Source: Adiantum capillus-veneris (taxonomy: Eukaryota > Streptophyta > Polypodiopsida > Polypodiales > Pteridaceae). Taken from it: DNA of 64,000 nt. The notes beneath the pieces were generated by a model. The model was not told where the DNA came from, searched no databases, and saw only the letters and a list, made by a program, of their open reading frames with translations. The stretch is taken from assembly GCA_014529385.2 (NCBI GenBank), contig CM043959.1:64121753-64185752 (forward strand), in the 5' to 3' direction. Positions 44,297 through 56,243 of this stretch are shown here, piece after piece; position 1 is the stretch's first letter, and every line of letters begins with the position of its first letter. Position numbers and translations under genes: made by a program.

Positions 44297-45347
44297 ATGG
44301 AGCCGAGGATGGAAGGTGTCATCAACGCATTACAAAGCATCCAAGCTGAGTTACAAGAACTTTGCGAGAGTAACGCTCAACTTCAAGCAGGGAAACCCCT
44401 AATCTTGGGACCGGCGTTGCAAGCTCTTCAACGTCAAATTCAAGAGCTTCAAGAGACAAGCACACATCAAGCACAAGCTGCAAGATCCAGCTATTCTGAA
44501 CAACATAAGAAGGAGTCGAAGGTCAGCATGCCGGAAAAATTTGATGGGACTAGATCAAAGTTTAGAGGTTTTCTCAACAAGTGCGTCTTTTCATTCGAAT
44601 GCAACGAGCGTGTTATCCAGATGATTCCTCTCAAGTAGGCCTTATTGGGACCCTCCCCTCAGGTTTGGCTCTCTCTTGGTTTGCTCCCTTACTTGAAAAA
44701 GAATATCCTCTCCTTCGTGACTTTGAAGCTTTTGTGCGGGAGTTCTTTGCAACCTTTAGGGATACTGATAGAGCAAGGGTTGCTGAAACCAAGATCTCCA
44801 CCAAGGATCAAGACTTGCATCCATCTATGCATCCGAATTTCAACAGGTAACTTGTGATCTGACTTGGCATGAGGAATATTTCATTAGCCAATTTCGGTGG
44901 GGATTAAAGGATAATGTAAAAGATCTTTTATTGACTATGCCAAAGGTTTACACACTAAGCGAGTTCATCTCTCAAGCAATAGAATGTGATAACTGACTAT
45001 TTGTGAGGAGACAAGAGAGGCATCTTAGGTCACCATTTCAACCCCAAACAAAAGTGACACATAATGGCTACACACCTCAACAGGGCCATGAATCAAGCAT
45101 TGAACCCATGCAAATTGATTCAGCATGGTTTCAACCTCTCTTGGCCCAAGAGAAGCAAAGGCGACGCATTAATGGCTTATGTATGTATTGTGGAGAGCAG
45201 GGGCACATTGTTCAACAGTGTCCAAGGAAGAGAACGATGAAGGTTCATGGTGCAATCGCCTCAACGTGTTCGGGTAACATGGACGTCCAACCCCAATAGA
45301 GACCGACCGGTTGGACAAAAGACAAGTGAAAAAAGGTCTCTTTCTTC
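44297..45347 (+). pseudogene. Gag of plus-strand Ty3 element, frameshifted
   Basis: ATG at 44297 (MEPRMEGVINALQ) begins a coiled-coil-like N-terminus, then the gag core (PEKFDGTRSKFRGFLN, WFAPLLEKEYPLLRDFEAF). A frameshift lies near 44583 and another near 44810. An in-frame TGA near 44994 stands in SQAIECDN-stop-LF, probably from CGA. The zinc knuckle CMYCGEQGHIVQQC is at 45180-45221. The frame then runs into the inserted element at 45352. Confidence 0.8.
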
Positions 45348-45351
45348 CCGC
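45348..45351. repeat. Target-site duplication (CCGC) of large non-autonomous element
   Basis: CCGC before the LTR is repeated at 53122-53125 after it. Joining the flanks restores an open frame across the site. Confidence 0.75.
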
Positions 45352-47777
45352 TGTCGGGGAATATGTGTTCGCCACGTGAGCCGGGCAGGCGCCAGGCCTC
45401 TGCCTGTGGGAGGTGTGAAAGAGAGAGAACAAGAGACACTGACAGCTCTGGCAATCACCGCAATCATCAATCAATTGAATATTACCTTGACTACAACTTG
45501 GTCTTTAGCCAAGGCAGGCTGTTAACAGCACCATCACTTGGATCAGCTGCTAACTAGCCTGTTTAAGCTCCTGTTTACAGGATTAACCGGGTCGTTAACG
45601 ACACCGAACTTAACAAAATGCTAATTCAATCTCTAATAGATGACCATGATGGAAATTTTCCTTTGCCACTTTATCGGCTTCAAATACCTCGCGGATTCTG
45701 CAGGTTTCAATTCAGTTCACTGCCTCGATCATCAAGCTTCAACTATTACCAATTATCCTGTATCTTACTGCTTTATGAACTTTGTACTGGCTTATATGCC
45801 GTTCACGAGCTTTATCTTCACCTCTACTCGACTTGCTCCGAGTCCCTTAATCCCTGCTTACACTTCCTTTCCTCTTCCGAGCTCATGCCAGCTTCATGCA
45901 ACACTCCGAGATACTCTCCTTCTCAAGCATGAGAGAATGAGAGCACTTTTAAATTTCTTGCTTATGTCCGAGAGCAAGAGAAAGTGCCCCTTCCTTGCCG
46001 ACTCCTTGATTCCCTCTTCTCTATCTTATGCATGAGACGAAGAGAGCTTTACTCTTCTTTGTTTGTCAGAGCCCTCTCTCGAGAGTCTTACTTCAAGACT
46101 CGGCTCCGAGAGCCCTTACTTTTCCTCCTTCTTTATTGCTCGCCTTAACATGCCGAGATCCGACTTCTCCAAGCCTTGCTCCCTTCATTCGCTAACCAAG
46201 GACAAGAGAGCTTGAGAGAGATTTTCCTTGGTCCTTCCTCTCCCCTTTGCTTCCACTCCCCTCTTCCTGAGCATGAGAGCGAGAGAGAGAGGGAGTTTTG
46301 CTCGCTTCACGCCTTCCTCTAGCCAAGGACGAGAAAGAGGAGAGAGAGCTTTGCCTTCACCCTCCCCTCCAAGCTCCTCCTTCGTTCTGTTTTGCAATCC
46401 CATGTAATTCCCTTCTTCCTTTCTCTTTACGCTCTTCCTTTTTCCCTATTTCCACACACCTTAAATCCCCCCCCCCCCCCCACCACCACGCAGTCACGGG
46501 GCCGTGACTGACGTGGCATGGGACTCCCAGCAATGATGTGGCAGTGGCGGAATTGGAGCGGCTTCAAACGCAGCACCGAATCGGGTTGCCGTGCCATCCT
46601 CTGTCTTTTTCGTCTTTGGCTCGCGCTCGTCAGAGAACCCTACAAGCCGCCATAAGCTTCTTTTCCTCCTCTCTGTGCTTGCCTACGCTGCCTGCACGTT
46701 TTTTCTCCATTCTTTTCTTCTTATTCACACTCACTTAACCCCTTAATTGGGTGGCCATGCTTTTTGGTCTTTGGTGGGCGGCCAGATTCACTTTAGCTTG
46801 GGTCCTTGGTTAATATGGGCGGCCTTTAGGTTTATGAGTGGCCACCACATCTCCTAATGGGCATCATATTTGACATATGTATCAACCAAGGCTCCTCCTT
46901 GCACTTGATGAAAATAGCCGAGAGCTCATTGTCGTAGCTTTGGGCATATCTCGAAACTAATGCTCTTCAAAAGGCACTTTCTTATCTTAATGCTCATCAA
47001 AAACATCGTGCTTTTGTAACGGCACCATAGTTGGTATACGAATTGGCCAAATCATTGTTCAGAGTGACATACTAGCCAAAGCATCCCTTGACTGACAATA
47101 TCATCCGGATTCCAAAATTCATCCTGTCGACAGAGCTGACACCGGCCTTAAGCCATATTATCTCATGAGCCCGAACTCGGTCTGATGATTGGTTAATTCC
47201 TTTAGACTTCTCAAACTGCATAGATTGCATACAAACCCTGCTGAGGAGGCCAAAATTCCCAGATGGCACTCCAATCGAGCGGACTCGACTGATACGGAGC
47301 CGGCCCCTGGTGAATATTTAACGGCTAATATCTTGGCAATCGGAACTCCAATCGCTGATCTATAAAGACCGACGCGCTCCACAAAGTGAGCACTTCAGGC
47401 CCGTGCATTCATTTCATTTTTGTCACCTCAGTTGCAGTTTCCCAATCCGGTACAAATTTGCAATCGGCTCAAACTTCAATATGCCACAACTTATTCACGT
47501 AGCTCCAATCGACAAGCCGTAAAGACTGGCCGGTAGAGCACTTCTAGCACTGCAGTTTTAGATCATAATCTCCCATTTGTGCCCACTTCAATCATACTCA
47601 TTTTTGGCATCATTAAGGCATCTGTTGGCCCTTTTAAACCTCATCTAGCATACATTAATCATTAAACTTGGCCTATTAACAAGCCGTGATCACTGACCAT
47701 TAAATGTGTAGGCTTCAATAAGCTTGATCTACATCTTCTTGGCATATTTCTTAGCATGGGAGTGGAGCTGCACGACA
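45352..47777 (-). repeat. 3' LTR of non-autonomous element
   Basis: Paired with 50681-53121, similar at most positions but with small indels, so older than the Copia insertion. It contains a C-run at about 46469-46484. Short ORFs are shared with the other LTR only through duplication. Confidence 0.88.
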
Positions 47778-47790
47778 TCCACCCCCTCTG
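47778..47790 (-). promoter_or_regulatory. Polypurine tract of non-autonomous element
   Basis: The minus strand reads CAGAGGGGGTGGA directly before the LTR, the expected plus-strand primer. Confidence 0.75.
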
Positions 47791-48349
47791 AACTTGCACA
47801 ACCTCCGGTTTGTGCCAATGGCACTTCAATCTGCATCTTCTACAGGTACCTTAAGCTCCTTACCATCATCAGACTCACTTAACTGGTAAACATATGAAAA
47901 ATGAAATAAGGCTTATACCCTATCATCAATGTTCTAGCTTAATCATTAGGTAGCTGCCCATCAAAAATCTCTGAACTGTATCTGCCATAATTATGAAAAA
48001 CATGTTTAGTGAACCCCGCCAGACTCAAGTGCTCCAGTTAATGATGCACACGGCTTGACCACTAAGCTCTCTTTAAGGAACCCTGTCAGGATCAAGTATG
48101 CCTTACTCTCTCTGCACATGGAATGGCCGTCAAGTCCTTTACCTCAAGTTCTGGTAGCAGAACCAACTCAAAAGATGTAAAGATACTTCAGCAATTGTTC
48201 AAAGAAGTCAACCGAAAGCCAACCATGTAATCTTATTGAATGTATAACCAAAACTCTTCTAAATCAGCATAAATCTAGAAAACAAAAATTTGGACCATGA
48301 AACCCGCTACAACAGATAACTAGTACTCTTCAAATCTGGAACTTACACT

Positions 48350-50680
48350 TCAATAGCCCCCGAGATCAAACGGAAACCTAATCATCTGTCCCAGTGTGAG
48401 AATTCCTTTAAAAAAATTTCACCATCCTCCAGGATCATAGGGAAAATACAAGAATTTCCAATTAGTATAGCATAAACATATATTAACCCATAAATCTTCA
48501 TGCAAACCACCTGGATCATATGGCATATAAGTCAATTTCCCAGGACCATGAACATATCTGTCACCTCCTGGATCAAAAGGTATCTCAAAATCCCCTACAT
48601 CATAGGGTAACATCAGATCCCATATAGCATCAGGTAGCATCAGATACTGCCATATCCCCTGTGCAATTGGCTCATCCAATTGTTGATCATCAATCACATG
48701 TAAAAGCACTGGCAGTGCACCTTCACTCTCATTAGTATTTAAATCCCAATCATGCATATCTGAATCCATCAAGTCTCTGGTAAAATCCTCTTCAATAGGC
48801 TCAAAAGATGCATCTGAAAACAAATCTCTATCTCGTAGAGGCTCAATATCAAGTAAAGCATCATCCAATAGCTGCATAAGTTCATCATCTGCTGAATCTG
48901 AACAAACTGGCTCATGCATGATTCAGGATTGATTGGTATCCTTAGCATCTGTATTTGAGAACCCTTCCAAAGCTTCGTCCAGTAAGAACATAAGGTCTAG
49001 GTCCACCGCTTGAGAAGGTTTCTCAATCCTGTACATCTCAGGTTGCTACAATAAACGAGGATTTTCACATATGACATGCATACTAAACGCATTTGCAGTA
49101 AACTTCTCTTCAAGTCTTTCACCCTCATCCAGACATCTTTGCACTTTTGTAGCACAAAGTTCAGCATGCACATTGAAAATTTCATCTTCTACCCTGTCTG
49201 TATCATCGGCACAATGAAACCAATCATATTCATCAACAAGAGATTGCACTTCAGTATGCACCCCCTGTGAATATGCATCATCAAGTTCATGATCATTCTG
49301 CCATATTGTGAGCCCTATGTCACATATTCTCGATAGAGAATAAGTTTTCTCCCTCTCTAAATCACCATCATTAAATTCAGGATCAATCTGCCTGATCGGC
49401 AGCTCTAGGTCACAAAAGTGTGTCAAAGGAGTTTGCACCCCCTCTGATTCATTATCATCACATTCAAGACCAATTTTCCACTTTTGTAGCTGTGCTTCCC
49501 AAAAAACTTGTCAATGAAGGAGTCTGCACCCCCTCTGAATCAAGATTTTGCAGATCTTCAAGCACATACTCTTGCTTAGTCAAGTCCTCAAAATCTAGTA
49601 CATCCAAATTCGATAAATCTGGTAACCAAAATCCATGGTCTTGATGCTCTCAACATCAGCCATGCTTTGACCCATAACATCTGTATCATTAATCAACTCT
49701 TTGGCAAAACCTGTACCAGTATCTTCAATCACCTCTATGGTAGAATCTGTACCAGAAAAGTTTTTCTCTAATTCTGAGTCAGTAGCAAAAGTATCAACTA
49801 TAACCGAATCCTCCTGCATCTCTACTTGAATTTGGTTGCACTCATTTACCTGCAAAATTTCTTCTTGAGCTTTAGCCACTTCACAGTTTTGATCCCCTGA
49901 TTTCTTTTCTTCATGTACTGCATGCATAGGTTCTTTGCAAAATTCATTCTGTGTATTCCAAACTGCATGTGTAGATTCTTTAAAAATTTCACCGTGCGTA
50001 TCCTGAATCTGTAAAGCCTCACCCTCAAAGCCTTCTACTTCATGCACAACATCTGCAAAACTTAGCTTTGCATACATAGCTTCAACTATGTCTTCTTCAT
50101 TAGCCTGTAAAAAAGTAGCATCCTGCACAATAAACTCATCAATCACATCTTCTAACTTTGATCGTACTTGTCCTCAAATATATATGTAATCTGGTGGACT
50201 TGAACTCTGTTCTTGATAGCCTTCATACTGCTCATAACGTACTTGCACAATAGCTTCTTTGAAATACTCCCAGTCATCGTTGCAAGCTTTGGTAACTTCT
50301 TGTATCTACTCCTTCACATCTGAACTCACTAACTACTCAAAAGATTTGATCATCAATTCTTCTGGTATCCCTCTTACCTTGTTCTCTAGCTCATAGCATT
50401 CTAGGTAGCCCTCTGGATTGTATCCATCAAAGAGGCGTCTCTTGTTGTATACTGCATCTAAAGCTGCATCCAAAGCTTCATCCATTTGATTTTTCTTCTT
50501 TACGGTCTCTATTTCAAGCAGAGATCCTTGAACCAATTAAGGCATCTTTGAAAAATCTGGAACTGTTGACTTGTCGTCAAAACCATTTGCACTTAATTCT
50601 GCAATCATCTCCATCATCTGCTCTAAATTCTCCATCTTTACCTCCCACCCCGGCTCGTTTCAATTCGGGTTCACCAAAGA
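48350..50680 (-). pseudogene. Gag-like, highly acidic protein with PYDPGG repeats
   Basis: Open blocks on the minus strand at 50333-50536 (LDAVYNKRRLFDGYNPEGYLECYELE, gag-like), 49595-50146, 49046-49438 and 48419-48919. The protein is rich in Asp, Glu and Leu. The last block carries PYDVGD, PFDPGG, PYDPGG and PYDPGG, and a fifth copy, PFDLGG, follows in the same frame after the stop at 48419. Separate stops and frameshifts break the blocks. No known domain is recognised beyond the weak gag resemblance, and acidic coiled or disordered structure is likely. Confidence 0.6.
50661..50677 (-). promoter_or_regulatory. Primer binding site of non-autonomous element
   Basis: On the minus strand TGGTGAACCCGAATTGA follows the LTR. 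Its complement ends ...TTCACCA and contains a T-loop-like TTCAATTC, as the 3' end of a tRNA should. The specific tRNA was not identified. Confidence 0.65.
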
Positions 50681-53121
50681 TGTCGGGGAATATGTGTTCG
50701 CTACGTGATCCCGGCAGGCGCCGAGCCTCTGGCTATGGGAGGTGTGAAAGAGAGAGAACAAGAGACACTGACATCTCTAGCAATCACCGCAATCATCAAT
50801 CAATTGAATATTACCTTGAGTACAACTTCGTCTTTAGCCAAGGCGGGCTGTTAACAGCACCGTCACTTGGATCAGCAGCTAACTAGGAGTTTAAGCTCCC
50901 GTTTACAGGATTAACCGGGCCGTTATGCTAATTCAATCTCTAATAGATGACGATGATGAAAATTTGCCTTTGCCACTTTATGAGCTTCGAATACCTCTCT
51001 GATTCTGCAAGTTTCAATTCAGTTCAATGCCTCGATCAAGCTTCAGTTATTGCCAATTATCTTGTATCTTCCTCCTTTATGCACTTTGGACTAGCTTATC
51101 TGCCATTCACGAGCTTTATCTTCACCTCTACTCGACTTGCTCCGAGTCCCTTAATCCCTGCTTGGCTGATACACTTGCTTTCCTCTTCTGAGCTCATGCC
51201 ATCTTCATGCAATGCTCCGAGATACTCTCCTTCTCAAGCATGAGAGAGTGAGAGCACCTTTAACTTTCTTGCTTATGTCCGAGAGCAAGAGAAAGTGCCC
51301 CTTCCTTGCCGACTCCTTGCTCACCTCTTCTCTATCTTATGCATGAGACGAAGAGAGCTTGACTCTTCTTTGTTTGTCAAATCCCTTTCTCGAGAGTCTT
51401 GCTTCAAGACTCGTCTCCAAGAGCCCTTACTTTTCCTCCTTCTTTATTGCTCGCCTTAACATGCCGAGCTCTACCTTCTCCAAGCCTTGCTCCCTTTGTT
51501 CGCTAACCAAGGACAAGAGGATGAGAGAGCTTGAGACAGATTTTCCTTGGTCCTTCCTCTCCCCTTTGCTTCCGCTCCCCTCTTCCCGAGTATGAGAGCG
51601 AGAGACAGAGGGAGTTTTTCTCGCTCCTCCCTTCACGCCTTCCTCTAGCCAAGGACAAGAGAGACCAGAGAGAGCTTCGCCTTCACCCTCCCCTCCAAGC
51701 TCCTCCTTTGTTCCGTTTTGCAATCCCCTGCAATTCCCTTCTTCCTTTCTCTTTACGCTCTTCCTTTTTCCCTATTTCCACACACCTTAAATTCCCCCCC
51801 CCCCCCCACCACCACGCAGTCACGGCGCCATGACTGACGTGGCATGGGACCCCCTGCAATGATGTGGCAGTGGCGGATTTTGAGAGGCTTCAAACGCGTC
51901 GCGGTTAGCACCGAATCGGGTTGCCGTGCCATCCTCTGTCTTTTTCGTCTCTGGCTCGCGCTCGTCAGAGAACCCTGCAAGCCGCCACAAGATTCTTTTC
52001 CTCCTCTCTATGCTCGCCTACGCTGCCTACAGGTTTTTTCTCCGTTCTTTTCTTCTTATTCACACTCACTTAACCCCTTGATTGGGTGGCCATGCTTTTT
52101 GGTCTTTGGTGGGCGGCCAGATTCACTTTAGCTTGGGTCCTTGGTTAATATGGGCGGCCTTTAGGTTTATGAGTGGCCACCACATCTCCTAATGGGCATC
52201 ATATTTGACATATGTATCAACCAAGGCTCCGCCTTGAACTTGATGAAAATAGCCAAGAGCTCCTTGCCGTAGCTTTGGGCATATCTCGAAACTAATGCTC
52301 TTCAGAAGGCACTTTCTTATCTTAATGCTCATCAAAAACATCGTGCTTTTGTAATGGCACCATAGTTGGTATACGAATCGGCCAAATCATTGTTCAGAGT
52401 GACATACTAGCCAAAGCATTCCTTGACTGACAATATCATCTGGATTCCAAAATTCATCCTGCTCAGCTGTGCCGGCAGCTGACACCGGCCTCAAGGCATA
52501 TTATCTCATGAGCCCGAACTCGGTCTGAGGATCCGTTAATTCCTTTAGACTTCTCAAACTGCATAGAGCGCATACAAACCCTACTGAGGAGGCCAAATTT
52601 CCCAGATGGCACTCCAATCGAGCAGACTCAATTGGTACGGAGCCGGCCCCCGGTGAATATTTAACGGCTAATATCTTGGCAACCAAAACTCCGATTGCTA
52701 ATCTGTAAAGACAAACGCGCTCCACAAAGTGAGCACTTCAGGCTCATGCATTCATTTCATTTCTGTCACCTCAGTTGCAGTTTCCCAATCCGGTACAAAT
52801 CTGCAATCGGCTCAAACTTCAATATGCTATAACTTCTTCACCGTAGCTCCAATGGACGAGCCGTAAAGACTGGTCGGTATAGCACTTCAAGCACTACAGT
52901 TTTAGATCATAATCTCCCATTTTTGCCCACTTCAAGCATACTCAATTTTGGCATCATTAAGGCATCGGTTGGCCCTTTTAAGTCGCATCTGGCATAGATT
53001 AATCATTAAACTTGGCCTATTAACAAGCCCTGATCACTGACCGTTAAATGTGTAGGCTTCAATAAGCTTGATCTGCATCTTCTTGGCATATTTCTTAGCA
53101 TGGGAGCAGGGCTGCACGACA
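50681..53121 (-). repeat. 5' LTR of non-autonomous element
   Basis: Begins TGTCGGGGAATATGTG and ends GCTGCACGACA. Matches 45352-47777 and includes a C-run at 51795-51808. Confidence 0.88.
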
Positions 53122-53501
53122 CCGCTGATTCCACTTCAAGTTTTATGCTACCATTCAAGATCCATATGCCGGGTAGGCACATGGATTGTGAAGCATTACT
53201 AGATTTAGGCGCAACGGCGTGCTTCATGGACAAAGAATTTGCAAAAGAACAAGGCATACCACTTGTGGAGAATTCTAATCCAGCAATCATAGAAGTCATT
53301 GATGGTCGTCCCCTCACTTCAGGGGATGTCAGGTTTGAAAATTGCCCCATAGAAGTAACATTGAAGGAGCATGTTTCAAGAATAGCATTCAGTATTGTAC
53401 AAATCCCAAGCAGTCCAATTGTTATTGGGCTACCATGGCTTGAATTACATAATCCTGACATCGATTGCAGGGCTCGGAGAATTGAACCACAAAAAGTCTA
53501 A
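53122..53501 (+). pseudogene. Protease of plus-strand Ty3 element
   Basis: Continues gag-pol after the insertion. Contains LLDLGATACFMD where LLDSGA is expected (Ser to Leu, a TCA-to-TTA type change; 53202-53213), and IVIGLPWLELHNP. The active-site change and the stop at 53499 inactivate it. Confidence 0.8.
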
Positions 53502-55282
53502 ATGAAGAAGGGAAGGCATAATAGGCCTATATATCTTGGAGCCAAGGTCCTCATGCGTGCAGTTAGAAAGTATCCAACTCTCCTAATATTTGCAACACCA
53601 ACCAACACGTCGACAACAAAAATCATTGAGGCATTGCCACATCAATATCAAGATTACAATGATGCTTTTGAGAAGAAGAATGCAGACCTCTTACCACAGC
53701 ATCGACCCTATGATTGTGCTATAGAGCTTTAGGAGGGAACCCAACCCCCTTTTGGCCCAATATACAAGCTATCTGAAGATGAATTGGTAGAATTACAAAA
53801 AAAAATTGATGAGAATATTGTTAAGGGATTCATACAGCATTCAAAGTCCCCAGCAAGAGCTCCAATACTCTTTGTAAAAAAGAAGGACGGAACTCTCCGG
53901 ATGTGCGTGGATTATAGGGGCATGAATAAGATCACCGTCAAGAATCACTATCCTCTTTCCTTGATCCCAGAGCTTCTTGAGCACCTTGGCAAGGCAAGAA
54001 TATTTACAAAAGTAGACCTTTCTGGTGCTTACAACCTAGTGAGAATCAAAGAAGGTGATGAATGGAAGAAAACATTTTGGACAAGGTATGGCCACTTTGA
54101 ATATACCGTCATGCCATTTGGTCTCACAAATTCCCCAGCTGTTTTTCAACATTTAATGAACGATATCTTTCAGGAGTATTTGGATTATTTTGTAGTAATA
54201 TATTTGGCTGATATCTTGATATTTTCCAAGGATCAAGAAGAGCATGAGCACCATGTATGATTAGTGCTTGAAAAGCTTCATGCATCTAATTTATATGCAA
54301 AGTTGGAGAAGTGCTCTTTTCATCAATCTAAGGTGGAATTTCTTGGTTATGTAATTTCTAAAAAGGGAATCTCCATGTATCCAAAGAAGTTTCAAACCAT
54401 CCTTGATTGGGAGACACCCATCTCAGGAAGAGATGTTCAATATTTCATCGGATTTACAAATTTTTATTGTATCTTTATATAGGGATACTCCAAGGTGGTT
54501 ACAACACTCACAAGGTTGACAGGCCATAATAAGTTTGTCTGGGACTCAGAGGCTGCGAAAGCATTTCACACTCTCAAGCAAGCTTTCACAACTGCACCCA
54601 TTCAAATTCATGCAGATCCTACAAAGCCTTTCATCCTAGAAATAGATGCTTCAGATTTTGCCCTTGGTGCTATTCTATCCCAAGTAGGAGAGGATGGTCG
54701 AGTATATCCAGTGGTTTTTCATTCTCGCAAGTTATCAGCTGAAGAAATCAATTATGAAATCCATGACAAATAGCTCTTAGCAATCAAATCCTTCGATACT
54801 TGCCGTCACCTACTTGAAGGAGCTCCTCATAACATCACTGTCTATACAAATCACAAGAATTTGGAATACTGCATGGCATCCCGCGTATTGAATTGTCACC
54901 AAGCCAAGTAGAGTGGTATCCTATCAAGGTTTGATTTTCTTATCTCTTATAGACCTGGTTGGCTGTCAACAAGGTAAGCCAGATGCCTTATCAAGAAGAT
55001 CCTACCTTGCACCTAGAGAAGGCGACGCATCATTTGATCAACAAGAGTCAATGATTTTGAAACCTAAGCAGCTTAAGCTAAACGCCACCATGATCCAAGC
55101 TCCTGAAGATTCTACTTTTCTTTCTAAGGTGAAGATACAAATTGCCAAAGACCCACTTGCCCATAATATTAGACAACAACTACAAGGACAAGAGGTTAAT
55201 GAGGAATTTCAAGAAATTGGTGGACTAATTTACTATAAAGGTCTTCTCTATATTCCACCAGGACCAACATGCTTGGAAGTAC
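53502..55282 (+). pseudogene. RT and RNase H of plus-strand Ty3 element
   Basis: RT motifs: [45 protein letters not shown] and IYLADILIF. The catalytic Y-L-D-D reads Y-L-A-D (GCT at 54207-54209). RNase H has LEIDASDFALGAILSQ (54643-54690) and YTNHKNLEY. Stops lie at about 53730, 54258, 54480, 54771 and 54908, and a frameshift follows near 54965. Integrase is replaced by the LTR at 55283. Confidence 0.88.
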
Positions 55283-55562
55283 TGTTGGAGCCCCATTTGT
55301 CCAACTGTTGTAATGAGCCCATCTTGTAAAGCATATCAAATTCCCATTTTATGTCAAAGACCTCTTATCATTTTGATCCATTCGTCTGGTTATGTAAAGA
55401 TTAATCAGTTAGTCAGGACTCAGATTTGTTCCCACTTTGTAATAATGAGTAAGAGAACCCCATGTACATTTTTGAGCTAAGGTGACTAAAGTATAAAAGT
55501 CACCTTAGAACCATTTTTAAAGGAGATTATTTTTGAACATTAATCATGTGTCGTACGAGTCT

Positions 55563-55605
<43 letters not shown>

Positions 55606-56224
55606 TCTTATCCTCTTGGCCATGTGCTTCTCCCTCACCGGATTCATGACGTGACTACACCATCGTGGTAGTCTCTCTGAGAGCTACGTGCCCACGCCAC
55701 GCATTCACATTTTCGAGCTGTTCGCGATCGATCCTTCCTCGAGCTTGTTTTGCTTGTAAGTAGCACAAACAGTGTCTGTTTTCAACAATCAAGTGCTTTA
55801 TGGAATGAGAAAGGGATTAGCTACACATAGATACTCATAAACTAAAGTTTCGCCCACTTTTGGATTATGACCTGTTAGTCTATCACGTCTGTATTCGAGA
55901 TAACTAGGGTTCAAATCTGGTGAGATTAAACTTATAAGTAAGTATATCCTAGTGAGAGGATGGTGCCTAGTAAGTTTGATGCAATTCTGAGTTCATTGGA
56001 AGTGTAAAAGGTGTTGTGATCGTTTAGGGATAGAGTGGGTTGCATTCTACCAGGGTTAGTGATTGATGCATCATAAAAGTGCGTATGTGTAGATTGGTCT
56101 CAGCCTGACAAGCTAACGAGATTGCCTACGTGCACCTACGGGTTAGTCGTGTCATCGGATGATAAGTATGTTGTCTGTGTCGTGCTTGTGAGCATGAACC
56201 AGGGAGTAGTTTTGCCCTAAAACA
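55283..56224 (+). repeat. 5' LTR of right-end element
   Basis: Starts TGTTGGAGCCCC and ends CCCTAAAACA. It contains a (GA)n tract at about 55562-55602 and a TATA box at 55492-55499. Assigned as LTR from the TG...CA ends and the primer site directly after it. The second copy is outside the window. Confidence 0.8.
55479..55506 (+). promoter_or_regulatory. TATA box inside a 9-bp inverted repeat
   Basis: AAGGTGACT (55479-55487) and AGTCACCTT (55498-55506) flank TATAAAAG at 55492-55499. Probable core promoter of the LTR. Confidence 0.65.
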
Positions 56225-56225
56225 T

Positions 56226-56243
56226 TGGCGTCGTTGCTGGGGA
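56226..56243 (+). promoter_or_regulatory. Primer binding site, tRNA(Asp)-type
   Basis: TGGCGTCGTTGCTGGGGA is one or two mismatches from the site complementary to plant tRNA(Asp) 3' ends used by Athila and Tat elements. Confidence 0.8.

Larger units (their letters stand above)
45352..53121 (-). mobile_element. Non-autonomous LTR element with large LTRs (LARD-like)
   Basis: Direct repeats of 2426 bp (45352-47777) and 2441 bp (50681-53121) begin TGTCGGGG and end CACGACA. On the minus strand a polypurine tract (AGAGGGGGTGGA) precedes the LTR at 47777, and a primer site follows the LTR at 50680, so the element reads right to left. The 2.9-kb interior encodes only a gag-like N-terminus and a long acidic protein. 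No protease, RT or integrase is present, so it must rely on another element. Confidence 0.88.
43558..55282 (+). mobile_element. Degraded Ty3/gypsy element, 5' LTR to RNase H
   Basis: Starts at TGTCATGGATGC, where similarity to the family A repeat ends. It has a promoter region with heat-shock elements, gag (44297), protease, RT and RNase H up to 55282, where a new LTR begins. Integrase and 3' LTR are missing. The large element at 45352-53121 splits it between gag and protease. The 5' LTR end and primer site could not be fixed (candidate TTGGTAAGACTACC near 44259). Confidence 0.8.
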
